The notes beneath the pieces are model-generated. The model saw nothing but the letters and a program-made list of their open reading frames with translations. It had not been told where the DNA came from and made no database searches. The translations under genes and the position numbers were made by a program. Positions 9,389 through 17,606 of a stretch of DNA of 64,000 nucleotides are shown here, piece after piece (position 1 is the first letter of the stretch; each line of letters begins with the position of its first letter). The stretch is from Pedobacter steynii (GTDB lineage Bacteria; Bacteroidota; Bacteroidia; Sphingobacteriales; Sphingobacteriaceae). The DNA is taken from positions 32,171 to 96,170 of the forward strand of contig NZ_FNGY01000018.1 of the NCBI RefSeq assembly GCF_900103665.1. The letters run 5' to 3'.

Positions 9389-9829
9389 ATGTTTATGAAG
9401 AAGCTCCTCCTTACCGCGCTATTGGTACTCCCCTTAGCGTTTTTTGCACAAGCTCAAAAAACAAATAAAGCGATATCCAGTCCCGCAGCGGCAAGAGATC
9501 AAATATTAGAAGGAAAGAAAGTTTATTCTAAATTCTGCGCTTCCTGTCATCAGTTAGATGGCGGGGGCGTTCCCAATTTAAATCCTCCTTTAAGTAAAAC
9601 AACCTATGTACTTGGAGATAAAAGCAGACTGATCAAAATTATCCTGAACGGCTCTAATGAAAGTCTGGAAATTGATGGGGAAACCTATTCCAACCCTATG
9701 CCACAGCTGGACATCCTCAAAGATCAGGAAATTGCAGATGTGCTGACCTATATCCGGAATAGCTTTGGTAATAAAGCTACTGCGGTTACTTCCCCGGAAG
9801 TAAAAGCACAGCGATCAAAGAAAAAATAA
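9389..9829 (+). CDS. Monoheme c-type cytochrome, exported
   Basis: 146 aa from the ATG at 9389, which follows the preceding stop codon (9385-9387) almost directly; a longer frame opening at 9341 inside the upstream gene is unlikely because the signal peptide begins here (MFMKKLLLTALLVLPLAFF). Heme is bound by CASCH (C50, C53, H54), with the probable axial methionine in NPMPQL (M104). The close coupling with the PQQ-type sugar dehydrogenase makes it the likely electron acceptor, passing electrons to the respiratory chain. The C-terminus ends in a short basic tail. Confidence 0.88.
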   Translation: MFMKKLLLTALLVLPLAFFAQAQKTNKAISSPAAARDQILEGKKVYSKFCASCHQLDGGGVPNLNPPLSKTTYVLGDKSRLIKIILNGSNESLEIDGETYSNPMPQLDILKDQEIADVLTYIRNSFGNKATAVTSPEVKAQRSKKK

Positions 9830-9838
9830 AGGAACTGG

Positions 9839-10534
9839 TTAGAGGATAAATTTGTTCAGTATAGCTTCCAGAAGTTGATGGCCCTGATGAAAATGAGCCA
9901 GTTCTTTAAGTATGGTAGTTTCATCCTGGATAAATGATCCGGGGATCAGTTCAGTCCGCCCCTCTTCCACCATGCTGTTTATGGAATCCGTGTTTACCTC
10001 CAGATGGAACTGCAAAGCAAGTACATGCTCCTGGTATAAAAATGCCTGGTTGCGATTGGCTGCTGAGGACAATAAATCATAAGCCCCATAAGGAATTTCA
10101 AATTGATCACCATGCCAGTGGAATACCATAGGCTGATCTTTGAACAAGGATTCAAACCAGGGAATTCTTGCTGCCGCAGGAGTCGGATAAACGGGATACC
10201 AACCGATTTCTTTATGCCTTGCTGTGTTTACGAACGCCCCCAGACAAAGGGCAATCAACTGTGCTCCGAGACAAATTCCCATCACCTTTTTCCCTGCAGT
10301 GATCGCATCTTCAATGAAAATTTTCTCTGCATGAAGCCATGGATACAGATGATCGTCATATACGCCCATTGGCCCACCCATAACCACCAGCACATCGACA
10401 TCATCAAGCTTTGGAAGGATCGGATTTTCTTCATAAAAACGAGTTGCGGTAACCTGAAATCCTTTGGTCTCTAACCAGGTTCCGATATACCCTAAACCTT
10501 CAAAAGACACATGTTGAAAATAATGTACGTTCAT
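9839..10534 (-). CDS. Class I glutamine amidotransferase-like protein
   Basis: 231 aa. The amidotransferase triad is visible: nucleophile C88 in GICLGAQ, and the His-x-Glu of LQFHLEVN (about residues 173-180). VVMGGPMGVYDDHLYPWL forms the oxyanion-hole strand. Standalone members are annotated as GMP synthase-like or gamma-glutamyl hydrolase-like proteins and may release ammonia or cleave gamma-glutamyl bonds. It is 2 bp downstream of the PLP-binding protein gene, so both are one transcript. The physiological substrate is unknown. Confidence 0.85.
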   Translation of the reverse strand: MNVHYFQHVSFEGLGYIGTWLETKGFQVTATRFYEENPILPKLDDVDVLVVMGGPMGVYDDHLYPWLHAEKIFIEDAITAGKKVMGICLGAQLIALCLGAFVNTARHKEIGWYPVYPTPAAARIPWFESLFKDQPMVFHWHGDQFEIPYGAYDLLSSAANRNQAFLYQEHVLALQFHLEVNTDSINSMVEEGRTELIPGSFIQDETTILKELAHFHQGHQLLEAILNKFIL

Positions 10535-10536
10535 AT

Positions 10537-11268
10537 TTAGTTTTTTGTTTCATTCCAATAATAACTATCCGGATATATTCTTGGTCCAAAGATCGCCGTC
10601 CCAATCCTGATGATCGTTGCGCCCTCTTCGATTGCAGTTTCCAGATCCCCACTCATTCCCATGGACAATTCTTTCATTTCTACGCCCGGAATTCCCTCCT
10701 GCCTGATCTGATCACTCAGCTTTTTTAACAACTGAAAGGAAGGTCTTACTTTTTCTGCATCCGCATCGAACAGTCCGATGGTCATGAGCCCCTTAATCTT
10801 TAAAGTATCATACTTTGCTGTTTCCCTCACAAATGCGAATGCTGCTTCCGGAGCCAACCCGAATTTACTGTTTTCATAAGAAGTATTAACCTGTATCAAT
10901 ATATCTAGACATCTCCCCTCAGCTTGTAACCGTTTGTCCAGCTGCTGTACAAGCTCCATTCTATCAACGGATTGGATACAGCTTACGTATTTCAACACCT
11001 CCTTGATTTTGTTGCTTTGCAGGTGCCCAATAAAATGAGCCTGATGAGGAATACCAGTCAGATCAAGGTATTTTTCTTTCAGTTCCTGTACTTTATTTTC
11101 GGCGATAAGGGTTTCACCCAACAACAAAGCCTGTCTTATCTTTTCTGCGGAAACCGTTTTTGTAGCCAGTAACAGTTTTACCGTCCCGGGTATTCTACCA
11201 GCTTTCAGCGCTTCATGAGCGATTCGCTGGTGGATAATACTCAGGTTATTTTTGATAATTTCATTCAT
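10537..11268 (-). CDS. YggS/PLPBP-family pyridoxal phosphate-binding protein
   Basis: 243 aa, normal for the family. The PLP-binding lysine is K37 in LLLATKTVS; further hallmarks are HFIGHLQSNKIKEVL, a central QVNTSYENSKFG segment, and the phosphate-binding MKELSMGMSGDLETAIEEG. The family is a single alanine racemase-like barrel that buffers PLP and maintains amino acid and vitamin B6 homeostasis. Cytoplasmic. Tightly coupled to the amidotransferase gene downstream. Confidence 0.92.
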   Translation of the reverse strand: MNEIIKNNLSIIHQRIAHEALKAGRIPGTVKLLLATKTVSAEKIRQALLLGETLIAENKVQELKEKYLDLTGIPHQAHFIGHLQSNKIKEVLKYVSCIQSVDRMELVQQLDKRLQAEGRCLDILIQVNTSYENSKFGLAPEAAFAFVRETAKYDTLKIKGLMTIGLFDADAEKVRPSFQLLKKLSDQIRQEGIPGVEMKELSMGMSGDLETAIEEGATIIRIGTAIFGPRIYPDSYYWNETKN

Positions 11269-11362
11269 AGATCAGCCCCCCGTTATCTTAATTTTTAATA
11301 CGAAAAAGCTCAGGTGACCGAAGCCTTATTCAGCACCTGAAAACTTTTACCCGGAGCGGAGA

Positions 11363-11596
11363 TTATCCTTTTACATCCTCCATAGACGCACCAAAATTAA
11401 GGTGCAACACATTGCCGTTTGCGGTAAGCAAAGCCGGCACAGATTTTACCCCTGCTTTTTCAGCTTCTTCAATCCGGTTTCTGGCTTCTCCAAGGTGAAC
11501 TACTTCCACTTTGTCTTCGCCAATAAGGGCTATAATTTCCTGCTCTGCACTTAAACATACGGGGCATCCTGCGTGATAAAAAATTGATTTTGCCAT
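11363..11596 (-). CDS. Small thioredoxin/glutaredoxin-fold protein with CPVC motif
   Basis: 77 aa. FYHAGCPVCLSAEQEI puts a redox Cys-x-x-Cys (C11, C14) at the end of the first strand, as in glutaredoxins, and the segment VKSVPALLTANGNVLHLNFG contains the expected Val-Pro before a strand. No signal peptide, so a cytoplasmic disulfide or thiol-transfer protein. It stands alone, with a long intergenic region upstream. The partner is unknown. Confidence 0.8.
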   Translation of the reverse strand: MAKSIFYHAGCPVCLSAEQEIIALIGEDKVEVVHLGEARNRIEEAEKAGVKSVPALLTANGNVLHLNFGASMEDVKG

Positions 11597-12141
11597 TTTA
11601 TTAAAGTTTAAATTATAAATTCGTTAATATTAATAATCAGGACAAAGTTTGTGAATCCTGACCTGATATAAATCATCCAGTTTTTAACAAAACTGATGGT
11701 CCAGATTTCAACATCGCAGGAAATATTCGGGAAAATCATAAAAACGCGAATCAAAATAGAGCTGATTTGTATTATAACCCAGTTTTTTCTTCTATAAAGC
11801 TTCGTATGGGACAGTAAGAATATCCTCCGTACCGGGGATGATATTCCGTCGTACTGAGTCCACCTCTAGTCCATCGTGAGTCCACGTTGAGTCCACGTTT
11901 TACCGAAAAAAGCCGGACTCACTGTGCATTTGCCCTTGAGTTTCCCTGGACTCAACGAAAACTCTCCCTACCGGTGGTCCAGCTTAACACGAAAAATACA
12001 CAAGAAAAGGCCGGTTAAAGTAACCAAATCATATTTTTATATGTTTATTTGTATTTAAATACCAACCTAAACCTATTTTTAATTGTTATACTGCGGGATA
12101 ATCGTTTTTTATCAACAAAATCTGCTTTAAACTTAAATTCC
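11597..12141. other. Long intergenic region with 11-bp periodic repeats
   Basis: About 545 bases without a convincing gene. It holds the promoter side of the CPVC gene, a converging pair of 11-bp-unit arrays (11856-11964, listed separately), and an AT-rich stretch before the prenyltransferase with two one-mismatch -7 boxes (TATGTTTA and TTTATTTG, about 12040-12051). Confidence 0.6.
11856..11964. repeat. Two converging arrays of 11-bp units
   Basis: On the plus strand four adjacent 11-mers begin at 11856, 11867, 11878 and 11889: GAGTCCACCTC, TAGTCCATCGT, GAGTCCACGTT, GAGTCCACGTT. On the minus strand, reading from 11964 down to 11910, five 11-mers follow in register: GAGTTTTCGTT, GAGTCCAGGGA, AACTCAAGGGC, AAATGCACAGT, GAGTCCGGCTT. 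The arrays face each other, and CGTTGAGTCCA (11885-11895) has an exact inverted partner at 11947-11957. The units and exact period are read directly; the function is unknown. Confidence 0.75.
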
Positions 12142-13035
12142 TTGACGAACCAACTGGCTTATATCAAGATCATGCGTCCGGCAAACCTGGTGACCTCTGT
12201 TGCTGATGTTCTTGCCGGAGTAGCCATTTCAGGTTATTTTTTAACAACAGAATTTGAGATCCAACATGTATTTCCCATCCTGTTGCTTTGTATTTCTACG
12301 ATAGGTTTATATAGTGGAGGAGTCATCTTCAACGACGTATTTGATGCCGAAAGAGATTTAAAAGAACGACCAGACCGCCCGATTCCCAGTGGAAGTATCA
12401 CGAAAAAAGATGCAGCGGTGTTTGGCGGAATTTGCTTTACTGTCGGAATTATGGCAGCAGCAATGGTTAACCTGACGGCTTTGGCGCTGGCAGGTCTGAT
12501 TATGATTGCAGCACTTACCTACGATAAATGGTCTAAACATATGACCGTAACTGGTCCGATCAATATGGGCCTATGCCGGGGCATGAACCTGCTTTTAGGC
12601 GTAAGCATATTTTCCCGTTATCCGGAGATCTGGTGGCTGGTGATTGCAACCATTCCTATCGTATATATTGCCTCCCTCACGATCATTAACCGAAGAAAAG
12701 GAAATGAAAAAAGTAAGGGCACACTTTACCTTGCCGCCTTTCTTTATGCTTTTGTCATTGCCTGCATCCTCTTCATCGCGCATAGCAAAGGATTTTTCCT
12801 GCTGACCATTGTATTTGTGATTCCTTTCTACCTGATGATTTTTAACCCCTTGTTTAAAACACTTGACGATCCCATTGGAAAGAACATCGGGAAATCGGTA
12901 AAAGCAGGAGTAATTGCGCTGATCCTATTGAATGCGGCCTGGGCCAGTGCCTTTGGCATCTGGTACATCGCACTGATCATTGTGGCCTTACTCCCGCTGT
13001 CCTTATGGTTAAATAAAACCTTTACTGTTAATTAA
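12142..13035 (+). CDS. UbiA-family prenyltransferase (EboC-like)
   Basis: About 297 aa from the TTG at 12142. An open frame extends to 12049 (also TTG), and the first ATG is at 12172 (MRPANLVTSV), so the start is uncertain. The UbiA aspartate-rich site NDVFDAERD and the second site region YDKWSKH are present in a protein of about eight to nine membrane helices. Such enzymes join a polyprenyl diphosphate to an acceptor; the opening MRPANLVTSVADVLAG resembles EboC-type members as I recall them. None of the other ebo genes is adjacent. It converges on the dehydrogenase at 13028, overlapping it by 8 bp inside the palindrome GTTAATTAAC. Product and acceptor unknown. Confidence 0.8.
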   Translation: MTNQLAYIKIMRPANLVTSVADVLAGVAISGYFLTTEFEIQHVFPILLLCISTIGLYSGGVIFNDVFDAERDLKERPDRPIPSGSITKKDAAVFGGICFTVGIMAAAMVNLTALALAGLIMIAALTYDKWSKHMTVTGPINMGLCRGMNLLLGVSIFSRYPEIWWLVIATIPIVYIASLTIINRRKGNEKSKGTLYLAAFLYAFVIACILFIAHSKGFFLLTIVFVIPFYLMIFNPLFKTLDDPIGKNIGKSVKAGVIALILLNAAWASAFGIWYIALIIVALLPLSLWLNKTFTVN

Positions 13036-14473
13036 CAGGGACCAGTTTATAAACGATACCCGGAGATTCTACCGCAATATAGATGAAGCCATCCGGTGCC
13101 ATCCTCACATCCCTGAGTCTTCCAATGTTCTTGAAAAGAATTTCTTCTTTAACCACTTTATTATTTTTTAATACACTTCTGTTCAGGTATTCGAAACGTA
13201 AAGAACCCGTAAGCAGGTTTCCTTCCCATCCCTTATAACGACTTCCGGTAACAAAGGCCATCCCACTTGGACCTATAGAAGGAATCCAATAATGCAAAGG
13301 AGCGGTGATCCCCTCTTTTTCAGAAATATTACTGATGATCTTTCCATTATAGTTGATGCCATAAGTCGCTATTGGCCAGCCATAATTTTTACCGGGCTGG
13401 ATGATATTGATTTCATCACCACCTCTCGGACCATGCTCATTCTCCCAAATGGCACCCGTTTGAGGATGAATGGTCATCCCCTGAGGATTGCGGTTCCCAT
13501 AAGTAAAAATAGAAGCCTCTGCACCTTCAGTTTTTACAAAAGGATTATCGGAAGGAATGCTTCCGTCGCTTTTTATCCGATGGATCTTTCCAAGGTCATT
13601 TCCCTTGATCTCCTGAGGATTTTGTTTTTCATTTCCTCTTTCTCCAACAGAAATATACAAATAGCCGTCTTTTCCGAACTGCATTCTCGAGCCATAATGG
13701 AGCTGGGTTCTGGACCAGGGCTTGGCGACAAAAATATCCTGCTGATCTTTTAATTCATTTCCTTCCAACCTTGCTTTCAGGATTGCAGTCGTGGCCAATA
13801 CCTTTCCTTCTTCAGTTTTAAATTTAGAGTACGACAAGTAAATGAATTTATTGCTGGCAAAAGCAGGATCAGGAACTACGTCCATCAAACCTCCCTGCCC
13901 TTTGGCCAATACCTCCGGAGCACCACTGATGGGCTGCAAAGATTGATCTTTTTTCACTTTGTAGAACTTGCCATTGCGATCTGTAACCAGCAATTCATCA
14001 CCGGGCAGAAAGGCCATACCCCATGGGATATCCAGTCCTTTTGCGACCGTATCCAGACGAATGGTCAGTTCTTCTGTTTTAAAAATATTGCTGACAGGTT
14101 TCTTTCCTGCGCCATAACGGTCTACATTTTTTATTCCTTTCAGGATATAATCTGAAAGTTCTCTGATCTCTTTATCGGTAAATGTCGAATCAAAGGCAGG
14201 CATTCCTTCATTCGCGTATCCGTTCTTTATCGCTTTAAAAAGGTCCTCTTTTGTATTTCCATGTTTCCATTGGCGGTCGACAAAAGCGTCCATCTTTTCC
14301 CCGTGGCAACCACCGCAATAATTCCGGTAGTTCAATTCCGCTTTTTCCTGCAAACGATAACCTGGATTAGAAGCGGGTAGCATTGGCGGATGTACAGTTG
14401 CTTTATCTTCAGAACTCAAAATTGAAGTCAATACTCCACCAATAACCAGCGCGCCGCCAAGATACTTTATCAT
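13028..14473 (-). CDS. PQQ-type sugar dehydrogenase with fused N-terminal cytochrome c
   Basis: 481 aa. An N-terminal hydrophobic helix (residues 1-20) exports or anchors it. A cytochrome c domain follows with CGGCH (C53, C56, H57) and probable axial M91 in EGMPAF. From about residue 140 comes a propeller of the soluble aldose dehydrogenase family: DIPWGMAFLPGDELLVTDR, LHYGSRMQFGKDGYLYISVG, SIFTYGNRNPQGM, WENEHGPRGGDEIN and the final RLRDVRMAPDGFIYIAVE. The fused heme domain probably takes electrons directly from the reduced cofactor. Its fused layout contrasts with the split pair at 8068-9829. Divergent from the phospholipase gene at 14700. Confidence 0.88.
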   Translation of the reverse strand: MIKYLGGALVIGGVLTSILSSEDKATVHPPMLPASNPGYRLQEKAELNYRNYCGGCHGEKMDAFVDRQWKHGNTKEDLFKAIKNGYANEGMPAFDSTFTDKEIRELSDYILKGIKNVDRYGAGKKPVSNIFKTEELTIRLDTVAKGLDIPWGMAFLPGDELLVTDRNGKFYKVKKDQSLQPISGAPEVLAKGQGGLMDVVPDPAFASNKFIYLSYSKFKTEEGKVLATTAILKARLEGNELKDQQDIFVAKPWSRTQLHYGSRMQFGKDGYLYISVGERGNEKQNPQEIKGNDLGKIHRIKSDGSIPSDNPFVKTEGAEASIFTYGNRNPQGMTIHPQTGAIWENEHGPRGGDEINIIQPGKNYGWPIATYGINYNGKIISNISEKEGITAPLHYWIPSIGPSGMAFVTGSRYKGWEGNLLTGSLRFEYLNRSVLKNNKVVKEEILFKNIGRLRDVRMAPDGFIYIAVESPGIVYKLVPVN

Positions 14474-14552
14474 AAGAAATTTAGTTTAGGTGTTTAAAGC
14501 TGTAAAATAGCATAAAAATGTGAATAAATAATGTCCGGATCTACCCACCATG

Positions 14553-14593
14553 GTTAAGCAATCTGATCAAAAATGTTAAGCGAAGATGATCAA
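14553..14593. repeat. Two imperfect direct repeats in a divergent promoter region
   Basis: GTTAAGCAATCTGATCAA (14553-14570) and GTTAAGCGAAGATGATCAA (14575-14593) are related copies 22 bp apart, about two helical turns. They sit between the divergent dehydrogenase (start 14473) and phospholipase (start 14700), a position suited to a regulator binding site. No regulator is identified. Confidence 0.4.
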
Positions 14594-14669
14594 TCCACGT
14601 AGGGTAACATCTTAAGCGTTATTGCTTTCATTTTCCTTTCAAAAAATTATTTTTAATCTTCAATCTTGT

Positions 14670-14677
14670 TACATTTG
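14670..14677 (+). promoter_or_regulatory. Bacteroidota -7 box upstream of phospholipase C gene
   Basis: TACATTTG matches the consensus TAnnTTTG exactly. It lies 22 bases before the ATG at 14700 and downstream of the alternative upstream start at 14622, so it also supports the shorter start. No clear -33 TTTG element was found. Confidence 0.55.
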
Positions 14678-14699
14678 GATATACACACAAACAAATACA

Positions 14700-17084
14700 A
14701 TGGATTCAAGAAGATCATTTTTAAAAAAGGCAGCCTTGCTATCCGGGGCCGCCGGACTCCCTAATGTTATTCCAATGTCGATCCAAAAGGCGATGGCCAT
14801 CAGTGCCGACCCGGGATCTACATTTTATGACGCCGAACATGTCGTTTTTCTAATGCAGGAAAACAGGTCATTTGACCATATGTTTGGAAAATTAAAGGGT
14901 GTCCGTGGCTTTAATGACCCCAGAACCTTTACCCTTCCTGACCAGAACAAGGTATGGCTTCAGAAAGATGCGGAAGGAAAAACATATGCGCCCTTTCATG
15001 TCGACATCAATAAAACTAAAATCACCTGGCAGGGCGGCCTTCCTCATTCCTGGACGGATCAGCTGGCAGCACGCAACAATGGAAATTACGACAAATGGGT
15101 GCCGGTAAAATCACATATGTGTCTGGGTTATTACGACCGTACCGATGTGCCTTTTTATTATGCCATGGCTGATGCTTTTACCATATGTGACCATAACTTT
15201 TGCTCTTCCTTAACCGGAACTACGCCAAACCGCTTGTTTTTCTGGAGTGGAACGATCCGCCCTGAACAAAACGGAACATCTGTAGCCGCAGTCAACAACT
15301 CCCAGGCAGAATCCCGTGAAAACGCTTACGTGGACTGGGAAACTTTCCCTGAATTGCTGGAGGACAATGAGGTCAGCTGGAAAATTTATCAGAATGAGAT
15401 CTGGACCGCCGATTTAAAGGGAGATAGCGTAGACGACTGGTTGGGAAATTATGGCGATAATGCGATCGAATATGTAAAACGATATAACGTTAAACTCTCT
15501 GCCTACTTTAGAAAAAACGGAGATCAATCCAGTAAACCAGCTTTAAGCGCTGCAGAAGTAACAGAAAAATACAATAAACTATCAGACCGGGAGAAAAACC
15601 TCATCGATAAAGCTTTTGCAACCAATATCAACGCGCCTGAAAATTACCTGGAGCTCGCTCCATTTTCATTTACTGATGACCAGGGAAAGCAGCAAACACT
15701 GAACATCCCTAAAAATGATATTTTCCACCAGTTCCGCGCTGATGTAGACAATGGAAAGCTACCTACTGTATCCTGGCTGGTTGCGCCACAAAGGTTCTCG
15801 GACCATACGAGTTCTCCTTTATATGGCACCTGGTATGTTTCTGAAGCGATAGACATCCTGACCAAAAACCCGGAAGTATGGAAGAAAACAATTTTCATCC
15901 TGACCTATGATGAGAATGATGGTTATTTTGACCACATTCCTCCTTATGTTGTCCCTAAACCCGGGGATGCTGCTACAGGAAAAGTTTCGGACAAGATTGA
16001 TATCGCTGCCGACTACGAATCAAAAAAAGACAGTCCGATTGGATTGGGATACCGTGTACCGATGTTGGTGGCTTCTCCATGGAGTAAAGGTGGATATGTA
16101 AATTCCCAGGTATTTGACCATACCTCCTGCCTGATGTTCCTGGAAAACTTCCTTGGGAAAAAGACGGGTAAAAAGATCAAAAGCAGTACGATCAGCAGCT
16201 GGAGAAGGAGCATCTGCGGAGACCTGACTTCAGTATTCAGGCCTGCAAAAGCAGATCAGTCAAACCCGGTTAGTCCCTTAAAAAGAGAGGCTGTGATTAA
16301 GGGAATCCAGAATGCAAAAAACAAGCCGGCCCAGGTAAAACCCGATCCTTTAACACAAGAGCAGATTAAACAGATCAATGCGCTCCCGGCTTTTGCTCCT
16401 AACTCTCCTTCAGCCATGCCGCAGCAGGAAAAAGGAACACGCCCTGCTTGTGCACTTCCTTATCAGCCCTTTGCTGAAGCCGCATTGAATGCTGCAACAC
16501 AGACCATTCAGGTTGACTTTGAATCTGGAAAGGGAAATTTCGGACAGAAACTCGTTCCTGTAGGCACCCCATTTCTGATGTACAGTCCAGCGCTTTATCA
16601 GGGAAAAACAGGAAAAACATGGTCGTATGCACTCAGCTCCGGCGACAAAATCGGCGATACACTGAAACTGTCAGATTTTGAAAAAGATACTTATCATTTG
16701 TGTATCAGTGGTCCGAACGGTTTTTTCCGCCAGTTTAAAGGAAACAAAAATGATCCTGCATTGAAAATCCGTTGCGAATATGAAGCTTCGGGAATGCTGA
16801 CAAAGAAGTTAACCGGAAACGTTCAGTTGATCCTTGAAAATGAAGGAACAAAAGAACTAAAGCTTACTGTTAAGGACAATACTTACGAAAAGAATAAAAC
16901 AAAGGAAATCACCTTATCTGCCAAAGGAAAGGCGAAGATCATTGTTGATTTGCAGAAAAGTGCTTCCTGGTATGACTTTAGTCTTCACATCAAGGGGCAT
17001 GAAGCATTCAGTAAACAATATGCAGGCCATGTAGAAACCGGCGAAGAAGGAATCACAGACCCATATATGGGCGGAGTATTATAA
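14700..17084 (+). CDS. Phosphocholine-specific phospholipase C, Tat-exported
   Basis: 794 aa from the ATG at 14700, chosen because a twin-arginine signal starts there (MDSRRSFLKKAALLSGAAG) and a -7 box lies just upstream. The phosphoesterase domain (about 30-510) shows VVFLMQENRSFDHMFGKLKG with metal ligands Glu and Asn, the nucleophile region GTTPNRLFFWSG, and TYDENDGYFDHIPPYV. The two beta-sandwich repeats typical of bacterial PLC follow (about 590-680 and 690-780). The enzyme hydrolyses phosphatidylcholine or sphingomyelin outside the cytoplasmic membrane; a role in phosphate or lipid scavenging is plausible. Transcript ends at the hairpin at 17108. Confidence 0.92.
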   Translation: MDSRRSFLKKAALLSGAAGLPNVIPMSIQKAMAISADPGSTFYDAEHVVFLMQENRSFDHMFGKLKGVRGFNDPRTFTLPDQNKVWLQKDAEGKTYAPFHVDINKTKITWQGGLPHSWTDQLAARNNGNYDKWVPVKSHMCLGYYDRTDVPFYYAMADAFTICDHNFCSSLTGTTPNRLFFWSGTIRPEQNGTSVAAVNNSQAESRENAYVDWETFPELLEDNEVSWKIYQNEIWTADLKGDSVDDWLGNYGDNAIEYVKRYNVKLSAYFRKNGDQSSKPALSAAEVTEKYNKLSDREKNLIDKAFATNINAPENYLELAPFSFTDDQGKQQTLNIPKNDIFHQFRADVDNGKLPTVSWLVAPQRFSDHTSSPLYGTWYVSEAIDILTKNPEVWKKTIFILTYDENDGYFDHIPPYVVPKPGDAATGKVSDKIDIAADYESKKDSPIGLGYRVPMLVASPWSKGGYVNSQVFDHTSCLMFLENFLGKKTGKKIKSSTISSWRRSICGDLTSVFRPAKADQSNPVSPLKREAVIKGIQNAKNKPAQVKPDPLTQEQIKQINALPAFAPNSPSAMPQQEKGTRPACALPYQPFAEAALNAATQTIQVDFESGKGNFGQKLVPVGTPFLMYSPALYQGKTGKTWSYALSSGDKIGDTLKLSDFEKDTYHLCISGPNGFFRQFKGNKNDPALKIRCEYEASGMLTKKLTGNVQLILENEGTKELKLTVKDNTYEKNKTKEITLSAKGKAKIIVDLQKSASWYDFSLHIKGHEAFSKQYAGHVETGEEGITDPYMGGVL

Positions 17085-17107
17085 AATAACGGAAGATCTG
17101 TTCCCTG

Positions 17108-17153
17108 CACGGGAGGAAAACATTGCGGTGTCTTTCTTCCCGTGTTCTTTTTT
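17108..17153 (+). terminator. Rho-independent terminator after phospholipase C
   Basis: CACGGGAGGAAA pairs with TTTCTTCCCGTG (12 bp, one G-T wobble) and is followed by TTCTTTTTT. It lies 23 bases after the stop codon. Confidence 0.75.
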
Positions 17154-17164
17154 GAAACGATCTG

Positions 17165-17410
17165 TTATTCTATCGTTTCTTCCTCCTGTTGCTCCGGATC
17201 GAGCTCCACATTTCCTTCTTTATCTTTTTTAGCAAAGAATACCGGATAGAGAAAGAGCAATGCTCCGGTTACAAATAAGAATCCTGCGAGTTCCAACATA
17301 TAAATGCTCGATTCCAGGTGCTTTATATCCATCACTTTATAGGCAATAAGGGCAATGATCCCCAATACAATGGCCATCACAGCTTTCTGAAGTTTCAATA
17401 CTTTTATCAT
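17165..17410 (-). CDS. Small two-helix membrane protein
   Basis: 81 aa. Two hydrophobic helices (about 11-27 and 35-58) are separated by a short loop and followed by an acidic, charged C-terminal tail (KKDKEGNVELDPEQQEEE). I do not recognise a family. The plausible ATG, membrane topology and its own transcription unit between a terminator and the ileS promoter region support a real gene. Confidence 0.65.
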   Translation of the reverse strand: MIKVLKLQKAVMAIVLGIIALIAYKVMDIKHLESSIYMLELAGFLFVTGALLFLYPVFFAKKDKEGNVELDPEQQEEETIE

Positions 17411-17568
17411 AACAGGAGGCCACTAAATTGTTAACCATTAAGTAACAAAAACCACTCCAAATCTATTTTTTTTCCTATTTTACGATCCTGTTTTATAATA
17501 ACATCTGGATTGCAAAGGTCATCATCAAGATGATGATGATAAGACTACAATTTTTAATTCAAAAAACG

Positions 17569-17576
17569 TAACTTTG
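17569..17576 (+). promoter_or_regulatory. -7 box upstream of ileS
   Basis: TAACTTTG is an exact TAnnTTTG match 30 bases before the ileS ATG at 17607, predicting a leader of about 24 bases. A clear TTTG at -33 is not visible. Confidence 0.5.
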
Positions 17577-17606
17577 CATCCTTAATTTTTTGGAGATACT
17601 TGATTG

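Noticed and set aside
11856..11964. CRISPR array
   Set aside because: Units are 11 bp, diverged and contiguous, with no spacers and no cas genes nearby.
13292..13753. 153-aa frame opposite the cytochrome-fused dehydrogenase
   Set aside because: Shadow frame of a clear gene; no protein-like pattern.
17519..17540. Microsatellite or regulatory palindrome (TCATCATC and GATGATGA)
   Set aside because: Short trinucleotide run in AT-rich DNA; no further support.
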